Positions 23,808-24,897 of a DNA stretch of 24,897 bases are shown here, piece after piece. The stretch lies in contig DAHWJX010000088.1 of NCBI GenBank assembly GCA_027343965.1, forward strand, positions 1 to 24,897. Reading direction: 5' to 3'. The stretch is from JAKACU01 sp021821185. Lineage in GTDB: Bacteria; Bacillota; Bacilli; Alicyclobacillales; SLC66. The notes beneath the pieces were generated by a model, which worked only from the letters and a program-made list of their open reading frames with translations, searched no databases and was not told the origin of the DNA. How positions within the stretch are numbered: position 1 is the stretch's first letter; every line of letters starts with the position of its first letter. Made by a program: the position numbers and the translations under genes.

Positions 23808-23987
23808 ATGAAGCATATTCATGTGGTGTCCAAACACACAATTCAAGTGAAACAATGGGAAAACTGTGTGTCGTGTGCAGTTTCTTGCCAATCTGCTTGT
23901 AAAACGTCGGCCACTGTGGGTAGCTCTCTTTGTCAAGATCGTGGATCTGGAGAAAGCAAGGTTCGTAAGCCTGTTTCAGTGAGGTAG
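23808..23987 (+). CDS. scfA: SCIFF-type ranthipeptide precursor with five cysteines
   Basis: The protein has 59 residues; ATG 23808 has GAGGTGAGG at 23792-23800. The start MKHIHVV and the core NCVSCAVSCQSACKTSATVG match the SCIFF (six cysteines in forty-five residues) family, whose core ends QSACKTSCTV. Cysteines are at 20, 23, 27, 31 and 42; the expected one at 35 is Ala. T36, five residues after C31, is retained; as I recall, a Cys-Thr pair with this spacing is thioether-linked in a studied member. A 17-residue charged tail after C42 is longer than usual. The radical SAM maturase gene follows two bases downstream. Confidence 0.85.
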   Translation: MKHIHVVSKHTIQVKQWENCVSCAVSCQSACKTSATVGSSLCQDRGSGESKVRKPVSVR

Positions 23988-23989
23988 AG

Positions 23990-24897
23990 ATGATGCGGCA
24001 TGCAGTTCATGCATTTACTTACTAAGGGGTTCACATTGTATATGACGGATTATCACAAACTCTGCTAACCGTAGATGATGTCGCTTATGAGGTAGTGCAG
24101 CGCTTTGCTTTACGGCATCCATCGGACATCATTGTCGAATTAGCCCAACAATTCGAATTAGATGATGTGCTTGGTGCCTATGAAGAAATTGTGTCTTTAG
24201 TTACAGAAGGCGCACTTTTTTGTGACGAGGGGCAAGTAATGGGTGTCGGAGACACGGTTTCACCTCCACTTTGGCTTAGTGGCATTTGTCTTCATGTAGC
24301 ACATGATTGCAACATGCGTTGTTCTTATTGTTTTGCCGGTTCAGGTCTCTATGGTGGGAAGCCGGCCCTGATGCAACTGGAGACGGCAAGAGCAAGCCTT
24401 GACTATTTATTTACCCATGCTGGTCAGTCAGCTCATGTGTATGTTGACTTTTTCGGCGGTGAGCCCACGCTAAATCTGTCGGTAGTAAAGGATGCAATCT
24501 GTTACGGTAACCAACTGGCCAAAGAATCAGGTCGATCCGTGACTTTTAGTATGACCACCAATGGATTAGACCTTGATAAAGAAACAATGAATTATTTGAA
24601 TGAGCAGGAAGTTAACGTGATTATCAGTATGGATGGTCGTCCGCAGGTTCATGATGCTATGCGTTCAAACCGACAAGGACAGGGAACCTATGAGGCTGTC
24701 TGTAAAAACGCAAGTGAGCTATACAAATCCCGATATTCTACGATGGCCAATCGCTACGGTGACGGCGTATACACATACGTAGGGGCTGATGATTGATCAA
24801 TATACACTATACGAGCAAGGATTTATGGCATTAAATGTCGAATTCATATGCATGGGTTTTTAAGGAGTAGCTGGTTAAATCCTTGCACATGGAGGAC
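23990..24897 (+). pseudogene. scfB: Radical SAM SCIFF maturase, broken by an in-frame TAA and a late frameshift; continues past window
   Basis: ATG 23990 follows GAGG within the end of the precursor gene. The frame reads MMRHAVHAFTY, then TAA (24023-24025), and in the same frame GVHIVYDGLSQTLLTVDDVAYEVV, the precursor-binding N-terminal domain. The radical SAM [4Fe-4S] motif is CNMRCSYC, with Cys at 107, 111 and 114 counted from ATG 23990; FFGGEPTLN and MTTNGLDL follow. After KSRYSTMANRYG the sequence diverges from the expected YVRGTYTR-like strand and stops at 24796. LYEQGFMALNVE appears in the next frame. The SPASM part with auxiliary clusters is not visible. GTG 24095 could restart translation but would omit the peptide-binding N-terminus. 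Confidence 0.8.

Noticed and set aside
24023..24025. Stop codon recoding in the maturase
   Set aside because: TAA is not used for selenocysteine or pyrrolysine, and a second lesion downstream supports a pseudogene.
1..24897. CRISPR arrays, tRNA or rRNA genes
   Set aside because: No regularly spaced direct repeats, tRNA-like cloverleaf ends or rRNA motifs were seen on either strand by eye.

Overview
The window reads as a low-to-mid-GC Gram-positive genome of the Bacilli, possibly Alicyclobacillaceae-like. The basis is strong purine-rich ribosome binding sites, frequent TTG/GTG starts, an Rpn-family nuclease of the Firmicute type, a SCIFF ranthipeptide locus and a gluconokinase like that of Bacillus. 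The family-level placement is inference.

Region A (1-5270) is a graveyard of mobile and decayed genes. It holds an IS3-family transposase tail that interrupts an Rpn-type nuclease gene, a serine-recombinase C-terminus with a nonsense codon, an intact Phd/PIN toxin-antitoxin pair with a clear promoter and palindromic operator, and an IS256-type transposase with two internal deletions. After these come an unrecognised truncated ORF, an intact DUF457-type membrane hydrolase, a phage-like ORF, a relE-like toxin remnant with its own promoter, a TnpB scrap, and a metallophosphoesterase pseudogene scattered over three frames.

Region B (5364-19266) is one compact, co-directional 14-gene unit that is fully intact. 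Its genes are a TIM-barrel sugar isomerase/epimerase-like protein, four Gfo/Idh/MocA oxidoreductases, a complete peptide/nickel-type ABC importer (solute-binding protein, two permeases, two ATPases), NanE, a ROK sugar kinase (probable ManNAc kinase), an RpiR/MurR-type regulator and NagB. Many genes overlap by 4 bases, and a strong terminator overlaps the nagB stop. NanE, the kinase and NagB point to an N-acetylmannosamine-type amino sugar flowing to fructose-6-phosphate. There is no sialate lyase (NanA) and no deacetylase (NagA) here. The oxidoreductases plus the TIM-barrel protein suggest an oxidative step that releases or reshapes the imported sugar first. This is the best candidate in the window for an undescribed catabolic pathway.

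Region C (19430-23233) is a sugar-acid module: an ACS-family MFS transporter, a gluconokinase-like FGGY kinase and, convergent with it, a LacI-family repressor. A 41-base perfect palindrome carrying two AACGTT cores covers the predicted start of transcription of the transporter gene. A related AACGTT palindrome sits in the leader of the Region B operon.

Region D (23234-24897) is again decayed. It has an aquaporin/GlpF pseudogene that has lost its first NPA segment, then a SCIFF precursor peptide with five rather than six cysteines, directly upstream of its radical SAM maturase gene, which carries an in-frame TAA at codon 12 and a frameshift near the window end.
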